This document shows, piece after piece, positions 1 to 10,216 of a stretch of DNA of 64,000 nucleotides (position 1 is the first letter of the stretch; each line of letters starts with the position of its first letter). The notes below the pieces were generated by a model. The model made no database searches and was not told the origin of the DNA. It worked only from the letters and a program-made list of their open reading frames with translations. The position numbers and the translations under genes were made by a program. The stretch lies in assembly GCF_001651875.1 (NCBI RefSeq), contig NZ_LNQB01000071.1:1-64000 (forward strand), in the 5' to 3' direction. Source of the DNA: Sinorhizobium saheli (lineage in GTDB: Bacteria; Pseudomonadota; Alphaproteobacteria; Rhizobiales; Rhizobiaceae).

Positions 1-68
1 ACCGATGCGCCCACACCTTCTTCTCAGCTATCCTCATCGCCGCAACATGCTGCTTCTATCTCGATTAA
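1..68 (+). CDS. IS5-family transposase, C-terminal fragment
   Basis: Partial gene that enters from the left edge; the frame begins at base 3 and ends at TAA 66-68. The visible 21 residues read RCAHTFFSAILIAAT and then CCFYLD. The RCAHTF.SAI.IAA pattern followed by a short hydrophobic tail is the typical end of IS5-family (IS427/IS1031-like) transposases, which are DDE enzymes that move the element. Only the extreme C-terminus is visible, so the catalytic residues and the integrity of the element cannot be judged. It runs antiparallel to ndvB. Confidence 0.65.
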   Translation, partial: RCAHTFFSAILIAATCCFYLD

Positions 69-82
69 TGAGTCCTGAGCCC
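1..82 (+). mobile_element. 3' end of an IS5-family insertion sequence
   Basis: The first 80 or so bases do not continue the ndvB reading frame. Read on the plus strand in frame 3 they encode a transposase C-terminus and are followed by a short non-coding tail ending in GAGTCCTGAGC next to the ndvB sequence at about 81-83. This is the expected layout of an insertion sequence end abutting its target. The other terminal repeat and the target duplication lie outside the window, so the exact boundary is uncertain by a few bases. Confidence 0.7.
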
Positions 83-3000
83 GGCCGGTGGATGAGGAAG
101 GCGAGCGTATCCTGCAATTGGTCGCGGAAGCCGAAGGCGCCGCTCGCCTGGTAGAAGGCCGAGCGTGCCATGATCCGGCAGCCGAGGCTCTGGTAGGGAA
201 GCCAGTGGTTGATCATGTGGTCGAAGGCGCGGTCGGGCGTCTCGACCTTCACCACGCCGGTGAACTCGGTCCAGAATGCCTGCGCCGCTTCCAGTGCCGC
301 ATCGAAGGTGTTCGCCCTCAATTCGTCGAGGATCGCCTGCACCTGATCGGCATTGTCGGCGTCGCCGAGGAAGAAGGTGACCTGCCGCTCCGCGCCCGGC
401 TCGATCGTCAGATCGGTCACAAGCGCCGCACAGGCGTCTCCGTCCACCTCGGTCGATCCCGCCAGTCCGGCGCCGGCGAGCACCGCCTTCGGCGCGAGAA
501 TGCCTTGGGCACGGCCGAGGAATTCCCGCCGGCTTGCCGTATAGCCGGTGACATCGCCGTCAATGGCGAAAAACGCGGACCGGCCCGCATAATCGATGCT
601 GTAGGGATTGCTGGCGACGAGCGCCTTCGACGCCTCGTCCCACTCGCTGACGACGAACGGGGCGGTGCGGCCGCGATTGTTGCCGAGGACCCATTCGGCA
701 TAGCCGTAGACCCGCAGCTTGCGCGCCGACGAACCGCGGTTGCGGATCGTCAGCCGCACGAGCTTGGCCGGAAGTGTGGCATGCACGGTATGCGCCGCCT
801 CGATCTGCAAGTCGTCCTGGGTGCTCAAGAAGCGTGAATAGCCGAGCCCGTGACGGCCCTCGAAGACGACGGACTTGCGCCGCGACAGCGCGGCATAGGG
901 CGTCAGCACGGCGCCGCTTGCCATGTCGCGGATGAAGATCGCCTCGCCGGGGCGATTAACGACCGCATCGTTGGTCCAGGGCGTCAGCTGGTAGTCGCGC
1001 GAATTGCGGCTCCAGGAGAAGGCCGCGCCCTCGGCGGAGATATGGAAGCCGAACTGCTCGTTGGAAATGACGTTGATCCACGGATGCGGCGTCGACTCGC
1101 CGCCGCGCAGCCGCACGACATATTCGCGGCCGTCCTCGGCGAAGCCGCCGAAGCCGTTCCAGAACTCCAGCCCTTCGCCGTCGACATGGGCGGCGGCGCG
1201 CTCGGCCGGCTCCTCGATCACCGGCACCAGCATCGACGTACCTTCCCCCGCCGTTTCCGCCGGGGTCGCGTAGAGCGCCGTGGCGCGGGCGATCTGGTCG
1301 GAGATCGTGCCGTTGCGGGCGTGGAAGACGGCCCGCGATGCCGCGATCAGCGTCGACCAGGTCTCCGGCTCCATCAGGTCGCGGCGGACCGCGAAGATGT
1401 GCTGGCGCGGACCGTCGGAGAGGCCCCGAAGCCTCAGGTTCTCGCACATGGAATCGAGCGTGTGCTGCAGGTCCTGCGCGTAGGAAGAGGCGCGCTCGTT
1501 GACGACCACCAGATCGGCGGTGATGCCGCGCGCCCTCAAGTATTCCTGCGCACGCAGGGCCTCGCGGGCAATGCCGAGATCGCCGTCGTCGTTGATCCTG
1601 AGGCAGAAGATCGGGAAGTCGCCGGAGATCGCCAGCGGCCAGAGCGCCGACTGCGAGGCGAGCCCCGCCTTGACGGTCGCCGTGTCGGCACGAAGGTGCA
1701 TGTCCGGATAGACCAGATAGCGGCCGAGCATCTGGAAGCTTGCCGCCTCCTGCGAGGTGATCCCGACATGGCGCATCTGCACCTGGCTGCGGGTCCAGGC
1801 ATGGATGAGCTCGTGGTTGAAGGTCTCCGGATGGCGATAGCGGTCGATCGCCCGGTCGATCCCCTCCCGGTCCGGCGCGGCGATCGTCCAGAAGATGACG
1901 CTCACCTTCTTGCCCGCCGGAACACGCACGACGCGGCGAAGCGACATGATCGGGTCGAGCGTGAAGCCGTCGGTCCCCGACAGCGTGGCGCCCGGATCGA
2001 AGGCGGCCGCCTCCGCGAGCGTGCGGCCCTGGCCGAGGAAGCGCCGGCGATCGGTTTCCACCTGGGTGTGGCGATCGCTGCCGGCATTGTCGGTGATCAG
2101 ATGCGCGACCTCGATGTCCGGGTCGCCGGGGCCGCGCTTGTTGCGCGAGACGCGGATCACGTCGCCCTGGCGGCTGATCTCGGTGCGCAGGAACATCTTC
2201 GAGAAGGCCGGGTGTGCGCTGTCGGCGTCGTCATAGGCGAGCACCGGCTCGGCATAGGAGGTCACCTCTATGAACCGGTCTTCCGTGCCCGTGTTCAAGA
2301 GGATCACCCGCCGGCCCTCCGCATCGTGCTCGGTGGCGACGATGCACTCGACCTCGCTCGTCAGGTCGCCGACGGTCTTGACGAATTCGGCCTTGTCGTC
2401 GCCGAAGCGGGTGAGGGTCTTTTCGCCGGGCGCACGCCGGGGTTCGGCGGTGGCCGACCACCACTCTCCCGTGACGGTGTCGCGCAGGAAGATGAAGGTG
2501 CCGGTCCTGTCCTCGACGGGGTCCGGGTTCCAGCGGGTGACCGACTGGCCGTTCCAGCGCGCATAGCCGGCGCCGGTCGCCGTCAGCATGATCGAATAGT
2601 GACCGTTGGAGAGGAGCACCGTCTCGCGATCTTCCCGCAGCGGTTCCTCGACGATGCGGACCTCCGGGCGCAAGAGGTCGGCCTGGCCCTTTCCGAGCGA
2701 TTCCGGCTCGCGCTTGGCGGCCATGACCGGGATGTCGCGCGGCGCCTTCTCCTGCAGCAGCAGCTCGGCGGCCTCGATCACCGGGTCGGCATGGAACCAC
2801 TCGCGCAACTGCCCGGTGAAAACCACGTTGGCGATCGCCGCGATCGACATGCCGTGATGGTGGGCGTAGTAGTTGCGCACCACGGCGCATTTCTGCCCTT
2901 CCGGCACGCGCGTCGGCGTGAAGTCGACGGCGTCGTGGAAACCATAGGCGCCGAGCGCGCCGACCTCCCGGAGCTTTGCCAGATTGGCGAGCGCCGATTT

Positions 3001-6000
3001 CGGGTCGTACATGCAGGCGAGGATCGACGCATAGGGGGCGATGACCGCATTCTGCCCGAGGCCGCGCTTCAGGCCCAGCGTCGGCACGCCGAAATTCGTG
3101 TACTGGTAGGTGAGCTCGTGGTCGCGGGCGTTGAACGCCGCCTCGGAGATGCCCCAGGGGGTTCCGAGGCGCCGGCCGTGGTTGATCTGCTCCTGCACCA
3201 CCAGATTGTTGGTCTGGTTGAGGATGCCGCCCTGGCGCTCCTGCATGACGAGCGGAGGCATCAGATATTCGAACATCGAGCCCGACCAGGAGACCAGCGC
3301 GCCACGCGCGCCGACCGGTACGATCGGACGGCCGAGCTTGTACCAGTGCTCGGTCGGCAGATCGCCCTTGGCGATGGCGAAGAGGCTCGTCAGGCGCGCC
3401 TCGGATGCCAGAAGATCGTAGCAGGCCTCGTCGAGCTCGTTGGCGTGCACGCGGTAGCCGATCGACAGCAGCCGCCGCTCCGGCCGGAACAGGAAGCCGA
3501 AATCCATCGAGAAGGCGATGTCGCGGGCCCGTTCCTTGAGCACCAGCAGGCGCTGGCGCAGCGCCTCGATGGCGCCGAGATCGAAGACGCCGTCGGCGAT
3601 ATGCGCCTCGCAGGTCGAGACCAGCGAGCTCGCCCATTTCGCCATTTCGCCACTCTGCGCGCTGCGCACCTCATGATCGAGGTTGACCGCGAGCTTGTGC
3701 ATGTCGCGCGCCAGCACGGCTAGGTTGATCACCCTTATGGACGCGAATTCGTGCTCGCGCTTGACCGCGGCAAGCGCGTTCTGGAAGCCGGCGATGCGCT
3801 CCTCGATCAGGCGGCGGAGCGGCCGCACCGTCTTGCGGTCGTCGGGAAGCTCGCCGAGCGCCTCCTCGAGGATGGCGGCGACATCGCCGATGCCGTCGAG
3901 ATTGCCCTGGACATGGGCGGAAGGCGCTTCGGCCCATTCCCGGCACATGGACGAAACGGCAATGAGATGGCCCGCAAGGTTGCCGCTGTCGACGGAGGAG
4001 ACATAACGCGGCTCCATCGTTTCGAGGCCGCGCGTGCGATACCAGTTGAAGAGATGGCCGCGATATTTCGGCATGCGGTCGATCGTGCCGATGGTCTGTT
4101 CGAGCCGCGTGATCGTCTCTTCAAAGCCGATCCAGCCGAAGGAGCGCGCGGACATCACCGAGAGAAGATAGACGCCGATATTCGTCGGCGAGGTGCGCTC
4201 GGCCAGCACCGGCTGCGGCGTCTCCTGGAAGTTGTCCGGCGGCAGGAAGTTCTGCTCGGCCGTGACGAAGGTCTCGAAATAACGCCAGGTCCGGCGGGCG
4301 ATCTTGCGCATCTCGCCGATCGCCTCGTCGGAAACCGCGAGCTGGTCCTCGGTCTCGGCCGATTGGCTGACGAACCAGGCCACCGCGGGCGAGAGCGCCC
4401 AGATCAGCGCGAAGGGAATGCCGATGTAGGGCAGCCCCGTGTCGGAGATGGCCGCCAGCGCCAGCGAGACGACCGACAGGACCGGCGCCGTCCACATGGC
4501 GCGGAAATAATCGCCGATGGAACCGTGGCCGGCGCTCTGCACCTGCGCCGCCGTGCGCCATTCGAGCATCAGCTTGCGGCTGGCGAAGGTGCGGTAGAGC
4601 GCGCGGACGATCGCATCCGCCATCATCGCGGCATTGTGGGCGATGAAGACGATCCTGAGCGCCACCTGCGCGTTGGCGGCGCGGATGTCGGACAGGACGG
4701 TGTGGAGGTGAGCCCTCGCGACGATGTCGTTGCGCCGCGGCATGATGCCGTTGATAAGCGACAGGGTGGGGGCGACGAAAAGGCTGAAGATCAGCACGAT
4801 CTGCCAGATCAGCGCCTCGGCCGGTTCCATGTAGTACCAGCCCATGACCGAAGCCGCGAGCCAGGCGACGGGGATGAGCGACCGGCGCAGGTTGTCGTAC
4901 ATCTTCCAGCGGCCGAGCATCGACAGGCCGTTCGCCGGGCTGAAGATATAGGGCAGGAGCTGCCAGTCGCCGCGCGCCCAGCGATGCTGGCGCGACATCT
5001 CGACCTCGTAGCGGGTCGGGAAGTCCTCGACGAGCTCGACATCGGTCACCAGCGCGCAGCGCGCATAGGAGCCCTCGAGCAGATCGTGGCTCAGCACCGC
5101 ATTCTCTTCGATCCGGCCCTTGAGCGCGGCCTCGAAGGCATCGACATGATAGAGGCCCTTGCCGGTGAAGCTGCCTTCGCCGGTGATGTCCTGGTAGACG
5201 TCGGAGACGGTGAAGACGTAAGGGTCGATGCCGCGATTGATGGTGAAGATGCGCTGGAAGGCGGAGGCCTCGCTGCCGGTCGTCAGGGAGGGCGTCACGC
5301 GCGGCTGCAGCAGGCTGTAGCCGGTCACCACCTCCTGGGTCCGCGGATTCACGACGGGCCGGTTGATCGGGTGGTAGAGCTTGCCGACGAGCTTGGTGAC
5401 CGCGTCGCGCATCAGGCGCGTGTCGGAATCGAGCGTCATGACATATTGCACGCCCTCCGGCACCACGTTGGCGCCCGGCAGGAACGAGGTGTCGCGGTCG
5501 CCGCGCAGGAGCAGGTTCAGCTCGTGCAGCTTGCCGCGCTTGCGCTCCCACCCCATCCAGGCGCCTTCGGACTCGTTGTAGAGCCGGCGGCGGTGCAGGA
5601 GGAAGAAGCGCGTCTTGCCGTCATAGGCGTAGCGGGAGGCGAGCGACGCCACTTCGCGCTTGGCATAATCGAGCACATCCGCGTCGGCGGGCGTCTCCTC
5701 GAACTTGCTGTCGGCCCAGTCGCTCAGGAGCGCGAAATAGATCTCGCCGCGCGGATTGGCGAGATAGTGGACCTCGAGATTGCGCACGAGCTCGTCGACA
5801 TGGTCGCGCTTGGAAATGAGGCAGGGCACCACGACCAGCGTGCGCGCATCCTCCGGAATGCCGTCGAGGAATTCGTAGCCGACGAGGCGCGAGGGTTTGA
5901 CGAACAGCGTGATCAGCGTGTTGAACAGACCCATCGCGCCTTCGGAGGCCGGCAGCGCGAACAGCAGGAGCATGATCAGCATCGCGCCGTCCGGAATGTC

Positions 6001-7419
6001 CATCGGGCTCACGAAGGCGTAGACGGCGACCATCGCCAGGATCGTCAGGAGAATGTTGGGCCCGGCGATCGCGAACCAGTCGAGCCTGCGCGCGAAGCGG
6101 ATGAGGTACTGGAACACGGAGGGCGAATAGCCGATCCGCTTCTCCAGCGCCTTGCGCTGCAAGCCGACGAGGAAGGAGCCGACATTCGGCTCCTGCAGCG
6201 GCGCCTCGACGGCGGCGGCCGCCTTGGCTTCCTCGACCATCTCGATGGCGATCTTGGTGACTTCGTGCTCGCTGTAGCCGGAGCGGCGGGCGAGCTTCTC
6301 GATCGTGTCGCGATAGTTGTTGCGTGAACCGAAATCGAGGGCGGCGTAGTCGGAACCCTCGCGCAGCGTCGCATCGATCTTGCTGACGCTTTCGAACCAG
6401 ACGGCCCAGTCGGTGTCGTCGATCTCGCGCAGGCTGCGGATGATGTTGCTCATCGTCGCATTGCCCGACGACAGGCGGTTCTGCTCGGCGACCAGCGCTT
6501 CCTCGACATCGGTGCCGCGCCGCTCGAGCTGCTCCTCGATCCAGCCGATCACCGCGCCCGAGGTCTGCGATCCGTCGCGCATGCGATAGAGGAGCTGGGC
6601 GATGAAGGTGTTGTCGGCGGCCAGCGCCTCGGATTCGGCCAGAAGCGCCCGGCACCCTTCCGGGTCGCCCAGGCGGATGATCTGGTCGGCAACGTCGTTC
6701 GCCTTTCGCCGCATGCCGCGGGAGCGCTCGACGCGGATGGCGATCCGGCGCAGGTTTTCGATGAGAACGAAGCGCAGGATCGACGGCAGCGCCCAGAGTT
6801 CACCGATCTTGAAGGTCTCGTGCTCCTGGAAGCCCTCGACCATGGCGGTGATGCTTTCCCGCGAGACGGTGCTGTGGGTATGGGCGACATAGAGCCAGGC
6901 AAGCGCCATGGTGCGCGGGATGACCGTGCTGTTGATCTGGATCGTCGGCAATTGCCGGTAGAACCGGCGCGGGAAGTCGCGCCGGACCTCCTGGATCGCC
7001 TCCTCCACCACATGGTGGTTGTCGAGCAGCCATTCGGCCGCAGGGGTGATCGAAGCGCCGGCCTCGACGTCGGCCGCCGTCGCCCGGTAGACCCGCAGGA
7101 TTTCCTTCTCGTTCTCCCGATGCCGGGCGCGGAACTCGAAGGAAAAGAAGCCCGGCAGCGCGGAAATGCCGTTCTGGGCGAGGCTTGCACCACATCCCCG
7201 CAGCTCGTCGATCGAGAAATAGGTCGAGCGGATCGAATCGTTATAGTCGATCTGCTTCGCTTCCGGTTCGCGCGGTGAATTGGACGGCGTTGTATGTTGA
7301 AGCATGGGTACGGGTTCTGTTTCCAGCCGGGATCGGTCGATCCGGTTTTCGTTGTTCTGCCGGAGTGGCTGCGCCCCTGAAGGCCCATGCGTCGCCGGCG
7401 CGTTCCTGGACACGGTCAT
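34..7419 (-). pseudogene. ndvB: cyclic beta-1,2-glucan synthase NdvB, 3'-truncated by an IS
   Basis: Inner-membrane glycosyltransferase that builds cyclic beta-1,2-glucans from UDP-glucose, needed in rhizobia for osmoadaptation and nodule invasion. The start at 7419 is chosen because AAGGAGG lies 6 bases upstream of that ATG; an in-frame start at 7584 adds 55 low-quality residues. The product is 2461 residues, against about 2830 for intact NdvB as I recall it. The GT84 part is intact: DSDTR near residue 662, SHDLLEG near 778 and the RQHRW motif near 810, between hydrophobic segments (for example near residues 450, 480 and 860). Homology stops at FLIHRP, about base 84; the last 15 codons derive from insertion sequence DNA and end at a chance TGA. 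This removes about 370-390 residues of the C-terminal GH94-like phosphorylase domain, which controls ring size in Brucella Cgs. Confidence 0.85.
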
Positions 7420-7807
7420 GTGTCCTCCTTCCGCCCCTATCGTCCCGGGAGGCGGGATCCGGCGGAAGCCGGCGCCGACGGGGACCTGGGGCTTGGAGAT
7501 CGCAAAGCCGGCGGCGCGCTGGATTTCACGGCCGCGTGGTGCATGAAGATGGCATTTTTTAGCCGTAGTGTCAGCAGGTTGCAAGAATTGCCGGCGCTGC
7601 TTCCGGCGAATTGTCGGGGCGCGGGACGGGAGACGCAGGACATGCCTCGGCGCTCCCTCGGCTCAACGGATAGCTTGGTCAAGTTCGCCCCTTCCTGATG
7701 CATGGTTCCTCGAGGCTCGAAGCCGTTCAGGGAAACATGTCGCGTTTCAAGATCCTGCGGCAGGCCGAAACCTCGCAGGCGCTCTGCCCGGGCTCCCCTG
7801 CGCCGGA
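7420..7807. other. ndvB / lysR intergenic region
   Basis: This 388-base stretch lies between the ndvB start and the end of the LysR gene; both genes are on the minus strand. Apart from the candidate ndvB promoter and the ndvB ribosome binding site I see no gene, repeat or clear terminator. Open frames here are continuations of frames from the neighbours. Confidence 0.5.
7556..7584 (-). promoter_or_regulatory. candidate ndvB promoter
   Basis: Read on the minus strand, TTGCAA (7584-7579) and TAAAAA (7561-7556) are separated by 17 bases. This is a plausible sigma-70-type arrangement and would give an untranslated leader of about 130 bases before the ndvB ATG. Both hexamers are imperfect, so this is a weak call. 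Confidence 0.3.
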
Positions 7808-8701
7808 TCAGCCGACCTGTTCGGTGATCCATTCCCGGAACGCGTGGCTGATCGGGTTCTCGAGCTTGCCTTCGGGAATGGCGAGATAATAGCTGTTCTC
7901 CGTCTGCATCGGCCGGTCGAGAACGATCCGCAGCGTGCCTGCCGTCAGTTCCTGCTCGATCAGATAACGAGGCAAAAGGGCAAAACCGAGACCTGCAGTC
8001 GCCGCCTCGATCACCATCGAGAATTGGTCGAACCGGTTGCCGCGATAGGCGCCCTGGCTGTCGATCCCGTTTGCCTCGAACCATTGCGCCCAGAGCTTGG
8101 GTCTCGTCGCGAGCTGGAGCAGCGGCCGGGCGCCGAGATCCTCCGGCGTCGCGACCGGATTCGCCGCGAAAAGGGGAGGGCTCGCAACCGGTACGATGAT
8201 CTCGCTGCAGAGATAGCTGCAGGTCGCCCGAGCCCAGACCGGCTGGCCGTAATGGATCGCCAGGTCGAAATTCTGCTCCTCGAAGTCGAAGGGCTCGGAA
8301 CGGGAGGCGATGTTGACGACGGTGCCGGGGTGGCGGCGCAGGAAATCCGGCAGACGCGGCACCAGCCAGCGGCTGCCGAAGGTCGGCAGCGACGCGATCG
8401 ACAGGCTCGAGTCGGCGCGGGCCGACGCCATGGCGCGCACCATCAGTTCCTCGGTCTGGCTCAAGAGCCGGCGCACCTCCGGCAGGAACTTCTGCCCGGC
8501 TTCCGAAAGGATGACCCGCTGGCGCACGCGCTCGAAGAGCAGCACGCCGAGCTGCGTCTCGAGATCCTTGATCTGGCGGCTGACGGCGCTTTGCGTCAGG
8601 TTGAGCTCGGCCGCGGCCTGGGTGAAGCTGCCGTGGCGCGCCGCGCATTCGAAGGCCTGCAGCGTCGTCACGTCGGGAACCAGTCGGCGGCTCAACTTCA
8701 T
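7808..8701 (-). CDS. LysR-family transcriptional regulator (GcvA-like)
   Basis: 297 residues, the usual LysR length. The N-terminal winged HTH spans about residues 10-68, with the typical AARHGSFTQAAAEL and SAVSRQIKDLE recognition pattern. The remainder is a periplasmic-binding-like effector domain resembling the GcvA/AmpR subgroup. The ATG at 8701 is preceded by GAGG. The gene is divergent from the hglS operon across 113 bases, the standard arrangement for a LysR regulator of the neighbouring operon. I infer that it senses an intermediate of the 2-aminoadipate/2-oxoadipate pathway; the ligand is not visible from sequence. Confidence 0.85.
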   Translation of the reverse strand: MKLSRRLVPDVTTLQAFECAARHGSFTQAAAELNLTQSAVSRQIKDLETQLGVLLFERVRQRVILSEAGQKFLPEVRRLLSQTEELMVRAMASARADSSLSIASLPTFGSRWLVPRLPDFLRRHPGTVVNIASRSEPFDFEEQNFDLAIHYGQPVWARATCSYLCSEIIVPVASPPLFAANPVATPEDLGARPLLQLATRPKLWAQWFEANGIDSQGAYRGNRFDQFSMVIEAATAGLGFALLPRYLIEQELTAGTLRIVLDRPMQTENSYYLAIPEGKLENPISHAFREWITEQVG

Positions 8702-8814
8702 TCCGGCCTCGCATCAACATAGTCAGAAGCAGCGCGATCCAAGGCCGTCACCTTCCGATATGATCAGAATTAAGAATGACCTTGTCCTTCACCCTTAGCG
8801 CGAGGCGAGCCCCA

Positions 8815-10215
8815 GTGAAAGAGAATAGTTTCGTTTCGGCCGACGATATCCGCTCGGCCTTTTCCGCCGCGATGTCCCAGATGTATCGCGAGGAGGTGCC
8901 CGCCTACGGCACGCTCATGGAACTGGTGGCCAAGGTCAATGCCGATACGCTTTCGGCCGATGCAACGCTCAAGGAGCGCCTGGAGGCGACGGATTCGCTC
9001 GACCGCATCAGCGAGGAACGCCACGGCGCGATCCGCCTCGGCACCCCGGCGGAACTTTCGACGATGCGCCGCGTCTTCGCCGTGATGGGGATGTATCCGG
9101 TCGGTTACTACGATCTTTCGACCGCCGGCGTGCCGGTGCATTCGACCGCCTTCCGCCCCGTCGGCGAGGCGGCGCTGAAGCGCAACCCCTTCCGCGTCTT
9201 CACATCGCTGCTGAGGCTCGATCTCATCGCCGACGAGCGGCTGCGCGCGGAAGCCGAAGCGATCCTCAAGGAGCGGCGCATCTTCACTCCGGCCGCGATC
9301 GAGCTCACCGGAAAAGCCGAGCGCGACGGCGGGCTCGCCAAGGCCGATGCCGACCGCTTCGTGGCGGAAGTCCTCGAAACCTTCCGCTGGCACGACAAGG
9401 CCAGTGTCGGTGCCGACATGTACGAGCGGCTCCATGACGCCCACCGGCTGGTCGCCGACGTCGTCTCCTTCAAGGGGCCGCACATCAATCATCTGACGCC
9501 GCGCACGCTCGACATCGACAAGGTGCAGGCGCTGATGCCCGAATACGGCATCGCCCCCAAGGCGGTCGTCGAAGGGCCGCCGACCCGCAAATGCCCGATC
9601 CTGCTCCGCCAGACCTCCTTCAAGGCGCTGGAGGAACCGGTTTCCTTCCGCGATGCCGGCGGCGGCTGGAAGGCCGGCTCGCACACGGCGCGTTTCGGCG
9701 AGATCGAGCAGCGCGGCCTGGCGCTGACGCCGAAGGGCCGCGGCCTCTACGACCGCCTGCTCGAGGAATCGCGCAAGGTCGTGCGCCCCGCCGCGGACGG
9801 CTCCAACGCCCGGGCATACGAGGGCGCCCTGGCGGAGGCCTTCCAGGGCTTCCCGGACAGCTGGGCGGAAATTCGCCGAGCCGGGCTCGGCTATTTCAGC
9901 TATTCTCTGACGGAAAAGGGCCGGCAGACGAAGCTTCCCGGCCGCCGCGACATCGACTCGCTGATCGCCGACGGCCTTGTTCGGTTCGACCCGATCGTCT
10001 ACGAGGACTTCCTTCCGGTGAGCGCCGCCGGTATCTTCCAGTCGAACCTCGGCGACGGCGCGCAGCAGGAATTCGTCGCAAGCCCGAACCAGAAGCGCTT
10101 CGAGGCCGACCTCGGCGTCGCCGTGCTCAACGAATTCGACCACTATGCAGGCATCGAGCAGGCATCGATCGAAAGCTGCCTCAGGGCACTGACTGCCGCC
10201 GTAGCAGCGGAATGA
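8815..10215 (+). CDS. hglS: 2-oxoadipate dioxygenase/decarboxylase, DUF1338 (HglS-like)
   Basis: DUF1338 (VOC-superfamily) enzyme. The characterised member, Pseudomonas putida HglS, converts 2-oxoadipate to D-2-hydroxyglutarate with Fe(II) and O2. The GTG at 8815 is preferred: it gives 466 residues, close to the 464 of HglS, and an N-terminus aligning with the family (FVSADDIRSAFSAAM). An in-frame ATG at 8776 lacks a ribosome binding site. Likely metal and substrate residues sit in VHSTAFRP, KGPHINHLTPR and FGEIEQRGLALTPKGR. It is the first gene of an operon; the next ATG follows its TGA after one base. The neighbours (2-hydroxyglutarate dehydrogenase, AmaB-type dehydrogenase, aminotransferase) strongly support a lysine/2-aminoadipate role. 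Confidence 0.85.
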   Translation: MKENSFVSADDIRSAFSAAMSQMYREEVPAYGTLMELVAKVNADTLSADATLKERLEATDSLDRISEERHGAIRLGTPAELSTMRRVFAVMGMYPVGYYDLSTAGVPVHSTAFRPVGEAALKRNPFRVFTSLLRLDLIADERLRAEAEAILKERRIFTPAAIELTGKAERDGGLAKADADRFVAEVLETFRWHDKASVGADMYERLHDAHRLVADVVSFKGPHINHLTPRTLDIDKVQALMPEYGIAPKAVVEGPPTRKCPILLRQTSFKALEEPVSFRDAGGGWKAGSHTARFGEIEQRGLALTPKGRGLYDRLLEESRKVVRPAADGSNARAYEGALAEAFQGFPDSWAEIRRAGLGYFSYSLTEKGRQTKLPGRRDIDSLIADGLVRFDPIVYEDFLPVSAAGIFQSNLGDGAQQEFVASPNQKRFEADLGVAVLNEFDHYAGIEQASIESCLRALTAAVAAE

Positions 10216-10216
10216 C

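Noticed and set aside
850-6327. Very long plus-strand open frames (957 and 858 codons) opposite ndvB
   Set aside because: They are antisense shadows caused by high GC and codon bias of ndvB; compositions are Arg/Asp/Gly-rich without domains, and ndvB shows clear family motifs on the other strand.
7420-7584. Longer ndvB start at 7584
   Set aside because: No ribosome binding site and no family-like residues; AAGGAGG precedes the ATG at 7419.
8776-8814. ATG at 8776 as hglS start
   Set aside because: No ribosome binding site, and the extra 13 residues do not fit the family N-terminus; the GTG at 8815 does.
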